DNA from: Mycolicibacterium sp. S2-37
GTDB taxonomy: Bacteria > Actinomycetota > Actinomycetes > Mycobacteriales > Mycobacteriaceae
DNA length: 64,000 bases
Direction of reading: 5' to 3'
Assembly: GCF_017352375.1 (NCBI RefSeq)
Contig: NZ_JAFEVR010000013.1
Coordinates: 1-64,000 of the forward strand
Below, piece after piece: positions 32,525 through 40,639 of this stretch. The notes below the pieces were generated by a model, which was not told where the DNA came from, ran no database searches, and saw only the letters and a list, made by a program, of their open reading frames with translations. The position numbers were made by a program, and so were the translations under genes. Each line of letters starts with the position of its first letter. Positions within the stretch are counted from its first letter, which is position 1.

Positions 32525-33799
32525 GTGCCCGATCTCGCGACGGTGGACTTCTTCTCCGACCCCTCCGTGAGTCAGAGCCCCTACGAGTACTGGGATCGCC
32601 TGCGTGCACAGGGACCGGTCGTTCGGGAGCCGCACCACGACGTGGTGGTCGTGACCGGTTACGACGAGGTCATGGCGGCCTTCAGGGACCACGACTCGTT
32701 CTCTGCGGTGAATGCGATCGGTGGACCGTTCCCGCCGTTGCCGTTCGAGCCCGAGGGTGACGACATCACCGCGCAGATCGAGGCGCACCGGCATCACTTC
32801 CCGATCTACGAGCACATGGTCGTCATGGATCCGCCGGCGCACGAGAAGGCGCGGTCGCTGCTCAGCAAGCTGCTGACTCCGCGCCGTCTCAAGGAGAACG
32901 AGGAGTTCATGTGGCAGCTCGTGGATCGACAGATCGACGGGTTCGTCGGCAACGGTCGATGCGAGTTTCTCTCGGAGTACGCGAAACCCTTTGCCACCTC
33001 GGCCATCATCGACCTGCTGGGCGTGCCCGAGGAGGACAGGGCGGAGTTCCTGGCCGCCCTGGGTGCAGAGCGCCCGGACGGCAACCGGGTGGGAGCGCTG
33101 GACGGGGAGCCGGTCGGTCTCGATCCGCTCAAGTACCTGGACGACAGGTTCGTCGGCTATCTCGCTGAACGCCGCCGCGAACCGAAGGACGACGTCCTCT
33201 CCGGAATGGCGACCGCCGTCTATCCCGACGGCACGACACCCGAACTGATCGAGGTGGCCAAGCCGGCGACCTTCCTGTTCGCCGCCGGTCAGGAGACCGT
33301 CACCAAACTGCTCAGCGCCGCGGTGCAGACGCTGGGCGACCGCCCCGAATACCAGCAGATGCTGCGGGAGAACGCGAACCGTATCCCGAGCTTCATCGAG
33401 GAGTCGCTGCGGATGCACTCCCCGACCAAGGTGGACTTCCGGCTGGTTCGCAAGACCACCACCCTGGGAGACGTCCGTCTTCCGGCGGGGACCATCGTGA
33501 TGCTGTGCCTGGGTGCGGCCAACCGCGACCCGCGAAAGTTCGAGGATCCCCACGAGTTTCGCCCGGATCGCAAGAACGTGCGCGAACACATCGCGTTCGG
33601 ACGCGGAATACACACCTGCGCAGGCGCCCCACTGGCCAGGCTGGAAGGCCAGATCACCGTGCGCCGCCTTCTCGATCGCATGCGGGACATCAGGATCGAC
33701 GAAGCGTTCCACGGTCCCGCTGGTGATCGTCGCTACGCCTATGAGCCCACCTTTCTGCTCAGGGGGCTGACCGAGCTGCACATCGAGTTCGACAGCTGA
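32525..33799 (+). CDS. Cytochrome P450
   Basis: The 424-residue product starts with GTG at 32525 after AAAGGAC. It has the heme-thiolate motif FGRGIHTCAGAPLA with Cys365, the K-helix pair Glu293/Arg296 (EESLRMHSP) and an I-helix FAAGQETV at residues 253-259, where AGQET replaces the common AGxDT. It is soluble, without a membrane anchor, as bacterial class I P450s are; no ferredoxin gene is adjacent. Placed between mycofactocin-linked SDRs and an ALDH, it probably hydroxylates a hydrophobic substrate such as a terpene or alkyl chain. I cannot assign a CYP number. Confidence 0.93.
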   Translation: MPDLATVDFFSDPSVSQSPYEYWDRLRAQGPVVREPHHDVVVVTGYDEVMAAFRDHDSFSAVNAIGGPFPPLPFEPEGDDITAQIEAHRHHFPIYEHMVVMDPPAHEKARSLLSKLLTPRRLKENEEFMWQLVDRQIDGFVGNGRCEFLSEYAKPFATSAIIDLLGVPEEDRAEFLAALGAERPDGNRVGALDGEPVGLDPLKYLDDRFVGYLAERRREPKDDVLSGMATAVYPDGTTPELIEVAKPATFLFAAGQETVTKLLSAAVQTLGDRPEYQQMLRENANRIPSFIEESLRMHSPTKVDFRLVRKTTTLGDVRLPAGTIVMLCLGAANRDPRKFEDPHEFRPDRKNVREHIAFGRGIHTCAGAPLARLEGQITVRRLLDRMRDIRIDEAFHGPAGDRRYAYEPTFLLRGLTELHIEFDS

Positions 33800-33803
33800 G
33801 GAC

Positions 33804-35249
33804 TCACCGCACACCGATACGGATGTTCTTGAGCTGCTGGAACTCCTGCAGCCCGGCGAGGCCACCGGTCCTGCCGAAGCCGCTTTGCTTGTAGCCGCCG
33901 TACGGGCCTTGCGGCGAGATGCGGCTGTTCTGGTTGATCCAGACCGAACCGGCCTCGAGATGCCGTGCCACCCGGTGAGCACGGTTCAGGTCCCTGGTGT
34001 GCACGAAGGCGTTGAGGCCGTAGCTCGTGTCGTTGGCGATCCGTAGGGCGTCGTCCTCCCGGTCGAATCGCATCAGGGAGACGACGGGGCCGAACGTCTC
34101 GGCCTGCGCCAGAGCGGAGGTGTTGTCGACGTCGCCGAACACCGTCGGCTCGATGAAATAGCCCTCGGCGAGCACTCCACCGATCCTGGCGCCACCGGTG
34201 AGCAACGTGCCCCAGCCGCGCTCGATGGCGCGTTCGATGACACCGACGATCCGTTGCGCCGAGCTCTCACTGATCACCGGACCGAAGCGCACCGAAGGAT
34301 CGAAGGGGTCGCCGATCTTCGCGTCCCCGATCGCACCGAGGAATCTCTCCACGAAGGCGTCGTAGACCGATTCGTGAACCAGCAAGCGGCTGGCGCACGC
34401 ACAACTCTGACCCGATTGCATCAGTGGGCCCTGGTGGGCCGACAGCGCCGCGGCCTGGTCGAGGTCCGCGTCGCCGAAGATGATGCCGGCCGACTTGCCA
34501 CCGAGCTCCGCGACCACCGGGGTGAGGTTGACTGTGGCTGCGCTGATCACCCGACGCGCGGTCTCCCCGCCGCCGGTGAACCAGATCTTGCTGATACCGG
34601 TATGGCGGACCAGTGCGCTGCCGCCTTCGACCGCGGCCGGTACCACGTTGACCAAACCGCGGGGCAGCCCGGCTTCGACGCAGAGCTCTCCGAACCGCAG
34701 CGCGGCCAACGGAGCCAACTCCGAGGGCTTCAGGACGACGCCGTTGCCTGCCGCGAGCGCCGGGGCCACACAGGATGCGGCCACCGCCAGTGCGCCGTTC
34801 CACGGCGCCAGCACCGCCACGACGCCGTACGGTTCGCGTTCGATGAAGTTGAGGTCGGCCGAGCCGGAGACGGGGGTGCTGACCCCGTGCGGCTTGTCCG
34901 CATAGCCGGCGAAGTGCCGGAGGAACTGCTCGAGCATGACGGCGGTGCCCGCGAACGACACCGGCACGGCGTAGTCGTGCACGTTGAGCGACGCGAGCTC
35001 GCCGAGCTGCTCGTGCACGGCGTCGGCCAGGTCGATCAGCAGGTCGCGCCGGCGATCCGCGGTCAGGGCCTGCCATTCGCGTTGCGCCTGCGCCGTCGAG
35101 GCGACGGCGCGATCGACCTCCGGTGCGCCCGCCAGTGCCACAGTCGTGTTGGGCCGACCGGTCGCGGGGTAGATGTGCTCGTGGGGCGGCACCGAGGTGC
35201 ATGTGACGCGGTCCCCGCCGATGAGCAGCCCGGCGACTTCAGTCATCAC
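33804..35249 (-). CDS. Aldehyde dehydrogenase (NAD-dependent ALDH superfamily)
   Basis: The 481-residue ALDH has APWNGALAVA (Asn), VLKPSELAPLA (Lys), the GGGETARRV cofactor loop, the base Glu in VVAELGGKSAG and the nucleophile in GQSCACASR. It ends with the PYGGYKQSGFGRTGGLAGLQEF segment common to ALDHs. The start is GTG at 35247-35249 or the ATG next to it, within the 11-base overlap with the CMD-family gene. It is the last gene of a four-gene overlapping operon and probably oxidises the aldehyde made by the mycofactocin-linked SDRs. Confidence 0.9.
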   Translation of the reverse strand: MMTEVAGLLIGGDRVTCTSVPPHEHIYPATGRPNTTVALAGAPEVDRAVASTAQAQREWQALTADRRRDLLIDLADAVHEQLGELASLNVHDYAVPVSFAGTAVMLEQFLRHFAGYADKPHGVSTPVSGSADLNFIEREPYGVVAVLAPWNGALAVAASCVAPALAAGNGVVLKPSELAPLAALRFGELCVEAGLPRGLVNVVPAAVEGGSALVRHTGISKIWFTGGGETARRVISAATVNLTPVVAELGGKSAGIIFGDADLDQAAALSAHQGPLMQSGQSCACASRLLVHESVYDAFVERFLGAIGDAKIGDPFDPSVRFGPVISESSAQRIVGVIERAIERGWGTLLTGGARIGGVLAEGYFIEPTVFGDVDNTSALAQAETFGPVVSLMRFDREDDALRIANDTSYGLNAFVHTRDLNRAHRVARHLEAGSVWINQNSRISPQGPYGGYKQSGFGRTGGLAGLQEFQQLKNIRIGVR

Positions 35250-36039
35250 TCGACCACTCCTCGGTGACGCGCAGCTTCTGCTCGGCGATGACCTGATTCA
35301 GGTGGGAGGCCTTCGGCCACCCATAATAGGCGGCGAAATGCAATGCCACTTCGTCCATTTCGTCGAAGGAGAGGTCCCGGCTCTTCAGCGCGGCGTAGAC
35401 ATGGCTCACGATGGGGTACGGCGCGTCCTGGAACGCCACACAGGCGACGGTCACGAGTCGGCGTTCCTTCATGCCCAGTCCTGGCCGGAGCCACATCTCG
35501 CCGAACACGAAGTTCAAGATGCCGGCGCCCTGGAAGGGATTGTCGCGCAACGGCGCATACGGCAGACAGTTGATGTCCTTGAACGACTGCTCGCCGACGG
35601 CGAGCCGCGCCTCTGGATCGCTCGGCGTGGTGAGGGGGAGCAGTGGCGGCGGTGGCGGCGGCTGGCGTCCATGCTCGCGATGGATGCGCTCCCACGCCTC
35701 GTCGACGACCATGTTGAACCGAGATGCCTTCGGCCACCCCGCGTACACCGCGAAATGCAGGACGGTCTCCTGCATCTCCACGATGGTCAGGTCCCTGCTG
35801 TTCAACGCGGCGTACACGTGATCGCGCAGCGGCCCTTCGGCGTCCGCGGCAGCGACGCACGGCAGGGTGACGAACCGGCGGTCTCGACGAGTCAACGCCG
35901 GACGCTGCCACACCTCGGCGAAGACGAAATCGAGCATGGTGGTCGTCGCCGGGGTGGAGTCGCGCGGCGGGTCGAACGTCATCACCTCGGCGAAGGCACG
36001 TCGGCCACGTTCGAGTCTGGCGGTGTCGGAGAACGTCAT
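35239..36039 (-). CDS. Tandem carboxymuconolactone-decarboxylase (CMD/AhpD-fold) protein
   Basis: The 266-residue product contains two copies of one domain: HVYAALNSRDLTIVEMQETV..FAVYAGWPKAS in the first half and HVYAALKSRDLSFDEMDEVA..FAAYYGWPKAS in the second, joined by a proline-rich linker (QPPPPPPLLPL). The CxxC of AhpD peroxidase reductases is absent, so a gamma-carboxymuconolactone decarboxylase-like or lyase role is more likely. It overlaps the SDR gene upstream (ATGA) and the ALDH gene downstream. Its step in the pathway is unknown. Confidence 0.8.
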   Translation of the reverse strand: MTFSDTARLERGRRAFAEVMTFDPPRDSTPATTTMLDFVFAEVWQRPALTRRDRRFVTLPCVAAADAEGPLRDHVYAALNSRDLTIVEMQETVLHFAVYAGWPKASRFNMVVDEAWERIHREHGRQPPPPPPLLPLTTPSDPEARLAVGEQSFKDINCLPYAPLRDNPFQGAGILNFVFGEMWLRPGLGMKERRLVTVACVAFQDAPYPIVSHVYAALKSRDLSFDEMDEVALHFAAYYGWPKASHLNQVIAEQKLRVTEEWSSDD

Positions 36040-36839
36040 CGGATGCTCACTCCCGCGTCGACCTTGAACTCCAGACCGGTGACGTACCGGGATTCGTCGG
36101 AGACCAGGAACAGCACCGCATTGCTAATGTCGATCGGTTCCGCCATCACGATCGGCATGGCGTTCAGGAACAACGGTGCCAGATCGGGCCGCGTGTCCAC
36201 GAGCAGCCCGTGCAGCGAATCGGGCCGCATTCCGGTCTCGACCCCGGTCGGATGCACGGTATTGACCCGCACACTCACGGCGGCGAGCTCATTGGCCAAC
36301 GCCCGGCTCAGACCGACCACGCCGTGCTTGGACGCGGTGTACGGCAGATGCAGGGGAGTGCCCTTGATGCCCGCGGCCGAGCTGATGTTGATCAGACTGC
36401 CGCCGCGATCCACCAGGTGGGGCAGCGCGGCTGCGCAGGTGTTCCAGGTGCCGATGAGGTTGACGTCCACCACCGTTCGCCACTGTTCTGCCGTGGTGGT
36501 GTCCCATGTTCCTGCCGTCAGCACGCCGGCATTGGCGACCGCCGCATCCAGGCCGCCCAGCGTGGATACACCGTCGTCGACGGCCGCAGACAGTGCGGCC
36601 GCATTGCGTACGTCGACGACGCAGGCGACCGCCCTGCGGCCGTGCGCCTCGACCAACCGGACGGTCTCGTCGAGATCCGCGCGGGAGGACAGCGGGTACT
36701 CGACATCGGGGAGCGACTCGCAGATGTCCACCAGGATCAGGTCAGCGCCCTCCTGCGCCAGCCGCAGGGCGTGGCTGCGACCCATACCCCGGCCGGCGCC
36801 CGTGACGAGGACCCGTTTACCCGCGACGCGCCCGCTCAT
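36036..36839 (-). CDS. Mycofactocin-coupled SDR family oxidoreductase (operon gene 2)
   Basis: The 267-residue SDR has TGAGRGMGRSHALRLAQEGADLILVDIC, the marker of the TIGR03971 group, an N-A-G motif in VANAGVL, NISSAAGIKG (Ser), YTASKHG (Tyr/Lys) and YVTGLEFKVDAG. It overlaps both neighbours by four bases. It is similar to, but distinct from, the SDRs at 31524 and 36836, so three related dehydrogenases serve this locus, perhaps for successive alcohols or stereoisomers. Confidence 0.9.
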   Translation of the reverse strand: MSGRVAGKRVLVTGAGRGMGRSHALRLAQEGADLILVDICESLPDVEYPLSSRADLDETVRLVEAHGRRAVACVVDVRNAAALSAAVDDGVSTLGGLDAAVANAGVLTAGTWDTTTAEQWRTVVDVNLIGTWNTCAAALPHLVDRGGSLINISSAAGIKGTPLHLPYTASKHGVVGLSRALANELAAVSVRVNTVHPTGVETGMRPDSLHGLLVDTRPDLAPLFLNAMPIVMAEPIDISNAVLFLVSDESRYVTGLEFKVDAGVSIR

Positions 36840-37666
36840 AGCTTGTTGCAGAAGCCGGCGTCGACCGGAAAGGTGACCCCGGTGACGTATTTCGCCGCGT
36901 CCGAGACCAGATACGCGATGGCGCCGCTGATGTCTTCGGGCTCGAGCAAGCTCACCGGCATCGGGTTCTGCAGATGCGGTCCGCCGTCGGGATAGTGCTC
37001 CAGGAACGCGGTCATGGCCTCATTTGTCGCCATCATCGTGTTGACCGCCGTCGGGTGGATCGTGTTGACGCGAATGCTCTGTGGGGCAAGGGCATTGGAC
37101 AGTGTCCGCATCAGCCCGACGATGCCGTGCTTGGAGGCGGCGTAACCCAGCCCACCACCCTGGAGCCCGCCGAATCCCCGCAGCCCCGCGGTGGAGCTGG
37201 TGAAAACGATCGACCCGCCGCGCCCGCCCGCGATGAGGTGCGGTATCGCAGTCTTGGCGGTGTGGAAACAACCGGTCAGGTTCACGTCCACCACGTCGGC
37301 CCACATCTCGAGTTCTTCGTCGATCGTCAACTCGCGGAAGGCCATCGCCGCGATCCCGGCGTTGGCGAGCACGGCATCGAGGCGGCCGAAGTGCTCGACA
37401 CCCGCGTCCACCGCCGCCTTCAGCGCGGGGAAGTCGCGGACGTCGGCCACCGAGGCGAGTATCTTGCCGCCTAGCGCCTCGACCAGGGCGACGGTTTCAT
37501 CGAGCTCGTCGCGCGATGCCATCGGATAACCGTTGGAGGCGATGTCGGCGCAGATGTCCACACCGATGATGTCGGCGCCCTCTGCGGCCAGCCGTACGGC
37601 ATGGCTGCGTCCCTGGCCGCGGGCCACGCCGGTGATGAACGCGACCTTCCCGTCAAGAGATCCCAT
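36836..37666 (-). CDS. Mycofactocin-coupled SDR family oxidoreductase (operon gene 1)
   Basis: The 276-residue SDR shows TGVARGQGRSHAVRLAAEGADIIGVDIC, VLANAGIA, VFTSSTAG (Ser), YAASKHG (Tyr/Lys) and YVTGVTFPVDAG. It is the first gene of the operon SDR-SDR-CMD-ALDH (37666 down to 33804), whose genes all overlap. Two AGTAAC/GTTACT operators lie 39-77 bases before its ATG. The cofactor insert indicates tightly bound NAD and electron transfer to mycofactocin. Confidence 0.9.
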   Translation of the reverse strand: MGSLDGKVAFITGVARGQGRSHAVRLAAEGADIIGVDICADIASNGYPMASRDELDETVALVEALGGKILASVADVRDFPALKAAVDAGVEHFGRLDAVLANAGIAAMAFRELTIDEELEMWADVVDVNLTGCFHTAKTAIPHLIAGGRGGSIVFTSSTAGLRGFGGLQGGGLGYAASKHGIVGLMRTLSNALAPQSIRVNTIHPTAVNTMMATNEAMTAFLEHYPDGGPHLQNPMPVSLLEPEDISGAIAYLVSDAAKYVTGVTFPVDAGFCNKL

Positions 37667-37704
37667 TGACCCTCACTTCGTTGTGCCGGCCGCGCCGGAA
37701 AACC

Positions 37705-37719
37705 AGTAACCTGGTTACT
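37705..37719. promoter_or_regulatory. TetR operator, copy 1 (AGTAACC-T-GGTTACT)
   Basis: A perfect 15-base palindrome lies in the 102-base gap between the SDR-led operon and the TetR gene. A close copy follows 23 bases on. The spacing of about two helix turns suits two TetR dimers on one promoter. Confidence 0.75.
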
Positions 37720-37727
37720 CGGCGTAC

Positions 37728-37742
37728 AGTAACCTCGTTACT
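37728..37742. promoter_or_regulatory. TetR operator, copy 2 (AGTAAC-CTC-GTTACT)
   Basis: With the flanking C and G this palindrome extends to 17 bases (37727-37743). It lies 26 bases before the TetR start and should allow autorepression as well as control of the divergent operon. Confidence 0.75.
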
Positions 37743-37768
37743 GCACGGCGGCAAGGGGGTCCTGCGCA

Positions 37769-38365
37769 ATGGCAGACGGTCACGACCGGATCCTGTCCGT
37801 CGTCGTCGACATCCTCGAGACGGACGGCTACGACGCTGTACAACTGCGCGAGGTCGCCCGGCGGTCCAGAACGTCCCTGGCCACCATCTACAAACGCCAC
37901 GCCAATCGCGACGACCTCATCGTGGCCGCGCTGCAGAGGTGGATGGACGACAACCGATACTCCGGTCTCGCCGAAGCGGAGCCGGTGGCCGGTGAATCGC
38001 TGTACACGGGGATGATGCGGCTGCTCCGCGCGCTCTTCGAGCCGTGGGAGCGCAACCCCGGGATGCTGACCGCGTTCTTCCGTGCCCGGTCCTCGCCGAA
38101 CGGTCAGGTGCTCTTCCGCAGGGGCCTGGACATCGTCGCCCCGACGGGTCTGGCGGTGCTCGGCGATGTCGACGAAGCGTTCATCCGCGACCTCGACACC
38201 GTGCTGTCCAATATGGTCTTCGGGCTGTTGGGCCGGTTCGCGATCGGCGAGATCGCCGTGACCGACATCGTTCCGGCGCTGGACCGAACGGTCTACTGGC
38301 TCACGACAGGATACGAGTCCGGGGCCGCGCGCGACGGTCGTTCCCGGCCGGCGGCCGCACTGTGA
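37769..38365 (+). CDS. TetR-family regulator (KstR-like) of the SDR/CMD/ALDH operon
   Basis: The 198-residue product has the TetR helix-turn-helix (AVQLREVARRSRTSLATIYKRHANRDDLI, about residues 23-51), and its C-terminal domain (LFEPWERNPGMLTAFFRARSS) resembles KstR-type lipid regulators. It is divergent from the SDR-led operon over two AGTAAC-type palindromes and probably represses it. KstR-type proteins respond to CoA thioesters of steroid or lipid breakdown, so a hydrophobic substrate for this locus is plausible, but the ligand is not known. Confidence 0.87.
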   Translation: MADGHDRILSVVVDILETDGYDAVQLREVARRSRTSLATIYKRHANRDDLIVAALQRWMDDNRYSGLAEAEPVAGESLYTGMMRLLRALFEPWERNPGMLTAFFRARSSPNGQVLFRRGLDIVAPTGLAVLGDVDEAFIRDLDTVLSNMVFGLLGRFAIGEIAVTDIVPALDRTVYWLTTGYESGAARDGRSRPAAAL

Positions 38366-38374
38366 GACGCTGCG

Positions 38375-39424
38375 GTGGTGCCTTCGCCGAACCGCGCCGG
38401 CCGGGCGCTGGGTATCGCCGCCGGAATCGTGGCCGACGCCGTACTCGGTGATCCGCGCCGCGGCCACCCCGTCGCCGGATTCGGTTCTGCTGCAGCCCGA
38501 ATGGAACGCCTCAGCTATTCCGACTCCCGCACCGCCGGCGTGCTGCACGCCGGGGTCCTGCTGGCGGCACTCGCGGTCGCCGGCCTCGCCGCCGAGCGCT
38601 GTGCCGTGCGCCGGGGCACGTTGGCGACCGCCGCCGTCACCGGCGTCGCGACGTTCTACGCCCTCGGCGGTACCTCGCTGAGTTCGGTCGGCTCGGACAT
38701 GTCGGGCCTGCTCGAAGACGGTGACGTCGACGGCGCCCGGCTGTTGCTGCCGTCGCTGTGCGGTCGCGATCCGAACGCGCTCGACGCCGAAGGCCTGGCG
38801 CGCGCGGCCGCCGAGTCGATCGCCGAGAACACCTCCGACGCGCACATCGCACCGCTGGTGTGGGCCGCGCTGGCCGGGGTGCCCGGAGTGCTGGTGTATC
38901 GCGGCGCCAACACCTTGGACGCCATGATCGGTAACCGCTCCCCGCGCTACCTTCGGTTCGGCTGGGCCGCCGCGCGATTCGACGACGTGCTCAACCTGCT
39001 GCCGGCGCGGGTGACGGGGCTGCTGGCGGTCGGCTGTGCCCCGCTGATCGGTGGCTCACCCGGCGCCGCGCTGACCGCCTGGCGCCGCGACGCGGCGCGG
39101 CATCCGAGCCCCAACGCCGGCGTCGCGGAGGCATCCTTCGCCGGAGCGCTCGGCGTGCGGTTGGGTGGCCCGACGCAATACGCCCACCAACTGGAGATCC
39201 GGCCGACCCTCGGCGACGGCCCGGCTCCGCGGGTGGCCGATCTGCGGCGGGCCGTGGGCTTGTCGCAGGGCGTGCAGATCGTGGCGGGAGTGCTCACGGT
39301 TCTCGGGGTCAGCGCCGTCGGCCGTACCGGTCGGCCATCTTGTCCTCGGGGGTCTGCGGGTCCGCGGGGGCGCCGTCGGCCGCGGCCCGGTCGCGGCGGC
39401 GCTGGCGGATCTCGGCGTAGATGA
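38375..39424 (+). CDS. cobD: Adenosylcobinamide-phosphate synthase CobD/CbiB
   Basis: The integral membrane enzyme attaches the aminopropanol (phosphate) arm to adenosylcobyric acid in cobalamin synthesis. Signatures are ADAVLGDPRRGHPVAGFG near the N-terminus, ESIAENTSDAHIAPLVWAALAGVPG, YRGANTLDAMIGNRSPRYLRFGWAAARFDD and DAARHPSPNAGVAEASFAGALGVRLGG. Two adjacent GTG codons at 38375 and 38378 can start it. The frame runs to 349 residues; the last 30 or so, after VLGVSAVGRTG, are arginine/glycine-rich and overlap the converging SURF1 gene, so an ancestral shorter end is likely. Confidence 0.9.
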   Translation: MVPSPNRAGRALGIAAGIVADAVLGDPRRGHPVAGFGSAAARMERLSYSDSRTAGVLHAGVLLAALAVAGLAAERCAVRRGTLATAAVTGVATFYALGGTSLSSVGSDMSGLLEDGDVDGARLLLPSLCGRDPNALDAEGLARAAAESIAENTSDAHIAPLVWAALAGVPGVLVYRGANTLDAMIGNRSPRYLRFGWAAARFDDVLNLLPARVTGLLAVGCAPLIGGSPGAALTAWRRDAARHPSPNAGVAEASFAGALGVRLGGPTQYAHQLEIRPTLGDGPAPRVADLRRAVGLSQGVQIVAGVLTVLGVSAVGRTGRPSCPRGSAGPRGRRRPRPGRGGAGGSRRR

Positions 39425-40136
39425 AGTAGCCGAGCCCGATCGGGGCGATGATGCCGAACGCGATCCACTGGATGCCGTAGGACAGGAACGGCCCGGCATC
39501 AAGGTGCGGCAGCGGGATCACCCCGAGGCCACCCGGCTGGTCCTCGACGAGCTGCAGATAGGACCCGGCCAGCGGCACGCCGGTCAGCGCGGAGATCTGA
39601 CCGGGGTTGATGGCATAGACCTGAATCCCCGTGTCACCACCCTGGCCGCGCAGCGGTTCCTTGCCTGCCGGAACGGGTTCGGGATCGCGCAGCCGAGCGG
39701 TGATGGTGACGGTGCCCGCCGGAACGGGGTCGATGGAGGGCACCTGGGAACCGTTGACCGGCTCGACGTATCCACGGTCCACCAGCACGGTCGGGCCGCC
39801 GTCGACGGCGAACGGCACCAGCACCTCGAACGCCGGGTCGCCGTCGATGACCCGCAGCCGGGCAAGCACCTGCGCGTCGGGGAGGTAGCGCCCCGTCGCG
39901 GTCACCCGCTGCCACTGCTGATCGGGTGCCGACGAATGCTGCTCCGGCAGGACAGCGGTGAGGGGCACCGGCTCGGCGGTCAGTGAGCGGGAGATCTGAC
40001 TGTTCTCCCGGGAGGTCGTGGTGTTCTTGCCCAGCTGCCAGGGGGCGAGCACGGTGAAGCACAGGTAGGCGAAGGCGAGCACCACCACGAACAGCGCCAG
40101 CCACACCGGCTTCAGCAGGAACGCCCAGCGCCGCAT
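39309..40136 (-). CDS. SURF1-family cytochrome oxidase assembly protein
   Basis: The 275-residue product has one N-terminal and one C-terminal transmembrane helix (VWLALFVVVLAFAYLCF and GIQWIAFGIIAPIGLGYF) around an extracytoplasmic domain, the SURF1 layout. Family segments are LAPWQLGKN, WQRVTATGRYL, VLVDRGYV and GIQWIAFG. SURF1 proteins help to insert heme into cytochrome c oxidase. The start overlaps the ptpA stop (ATGA). It corresponds to M. tuberculosis Rv2235 by context, and its 3' end overlaps cobD by 116 bases. Confidence 0.88.
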   Translation of the reverse strand: MRRWAFLLKPVWLALFVVVLAFAYLCFTVLAPWQLGKNTTTSRENSQISRSLTAEPVPLTAVLPEQHSSAPDQQWQRVTATGRYLPDAQVLARLRVIDGDPAFEVLVPFAVDGGPTVLVDRGYVEPVNGSQVPSIDPVPAGTVTITARLRDPEPVPAGKEPLRGQGGDTGIQVYAINPGQISALTGVPLAGSYLQLVEDQPGGLGVIPLPHLDAGPFLSYGIQWIAFGIIAPIGLGYFIYAEIRQRRRDRAAADGAPADPQTPEDKMADRYGRRR

Positions 40137-40639
40137 CAGCCGGGGACCCCGCGCAGGGCGAGTTGCTCGTCCACCCAGTCGTGCAGCCCGGGCAGCGCCG
40201 AGGCGATCACGGTGAAGACGTCCTCGAAGTCGTCCTGCGTGCCGTAGTACGGATCCTCGACGTCCAGCGCGTGCGCACCCGAGGTCGGGTCGAAGGACCG
40301 CAGCATCCGGACCCGGTCGCTGGGCACGCCGAGATCGACCAGCATGCGCACGTGATTGCGGCCGAGCGCCACCACCAGATCGGCGGCGAGGTGGTCGTCG
40401 TCGAGCTGGGCTGCCTCGTGGCCGCTGGGGTAGCCGTGTTCGCGCAGCACGTGCACGGCCCTGCGGTCGGCGGGGTCGCCGGCATGCCAGCCGCCGGTAC
40501 CCGCACTGGACACCCGCACCGCGCCGGCCAGACCGCGCTCCTCGAGCTGGTGGGCGAACATCTTCTCGGCCATCGGCGAGCGGCAGATATTGCCCGAACA
40601 CACGAACGTCACGTGCAGCGCGTGCGATGGACTAGACAC
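40136..40639 (-). CDS. ptpA: Low-molecular-weight protein tyrosine phosphatase PtpA
   Basis: The 167-residue product has the P-loop CSGNICRS with nucleophile Cys14 and Arg20, and the DPYYG general-acid aspartate loop (DVEDPYYGTQDDFEDVF). I recognise it as PtpA, which in pathogenic mycobacteria is secreted and dephosphorylates host proteins; in an environmental species the role is probably regulatory. The GTG at 40637-40639 overlaps the ptkA stop (GTGTCTAG), so the two are translationally coupled. Confidence 0.93.
   Translation of the reverse strand: MSSPSHALHVTFVCSGNICRSPMAEKMFAHQLEERGLAGAVRVSSAGTGGWHAGDPADRRAVHVLREHGYPSGHEAAQLDDDHLAADLVVALGRNHVRMLVDLGVPSDRVRMLRSFDPTSGAHALDVEDPYYGTQDDFEDVFTVIASALPGLHDWVDEQLALRGVPG

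Noticed and set aside
39309..39424. The cobD tail as a functional extra domain
   Set aside because: Its composition (Gly/Arg/Pro) is that of antisense GC-rich sequence, and it lies exactly over the SURF1 C-terminus.
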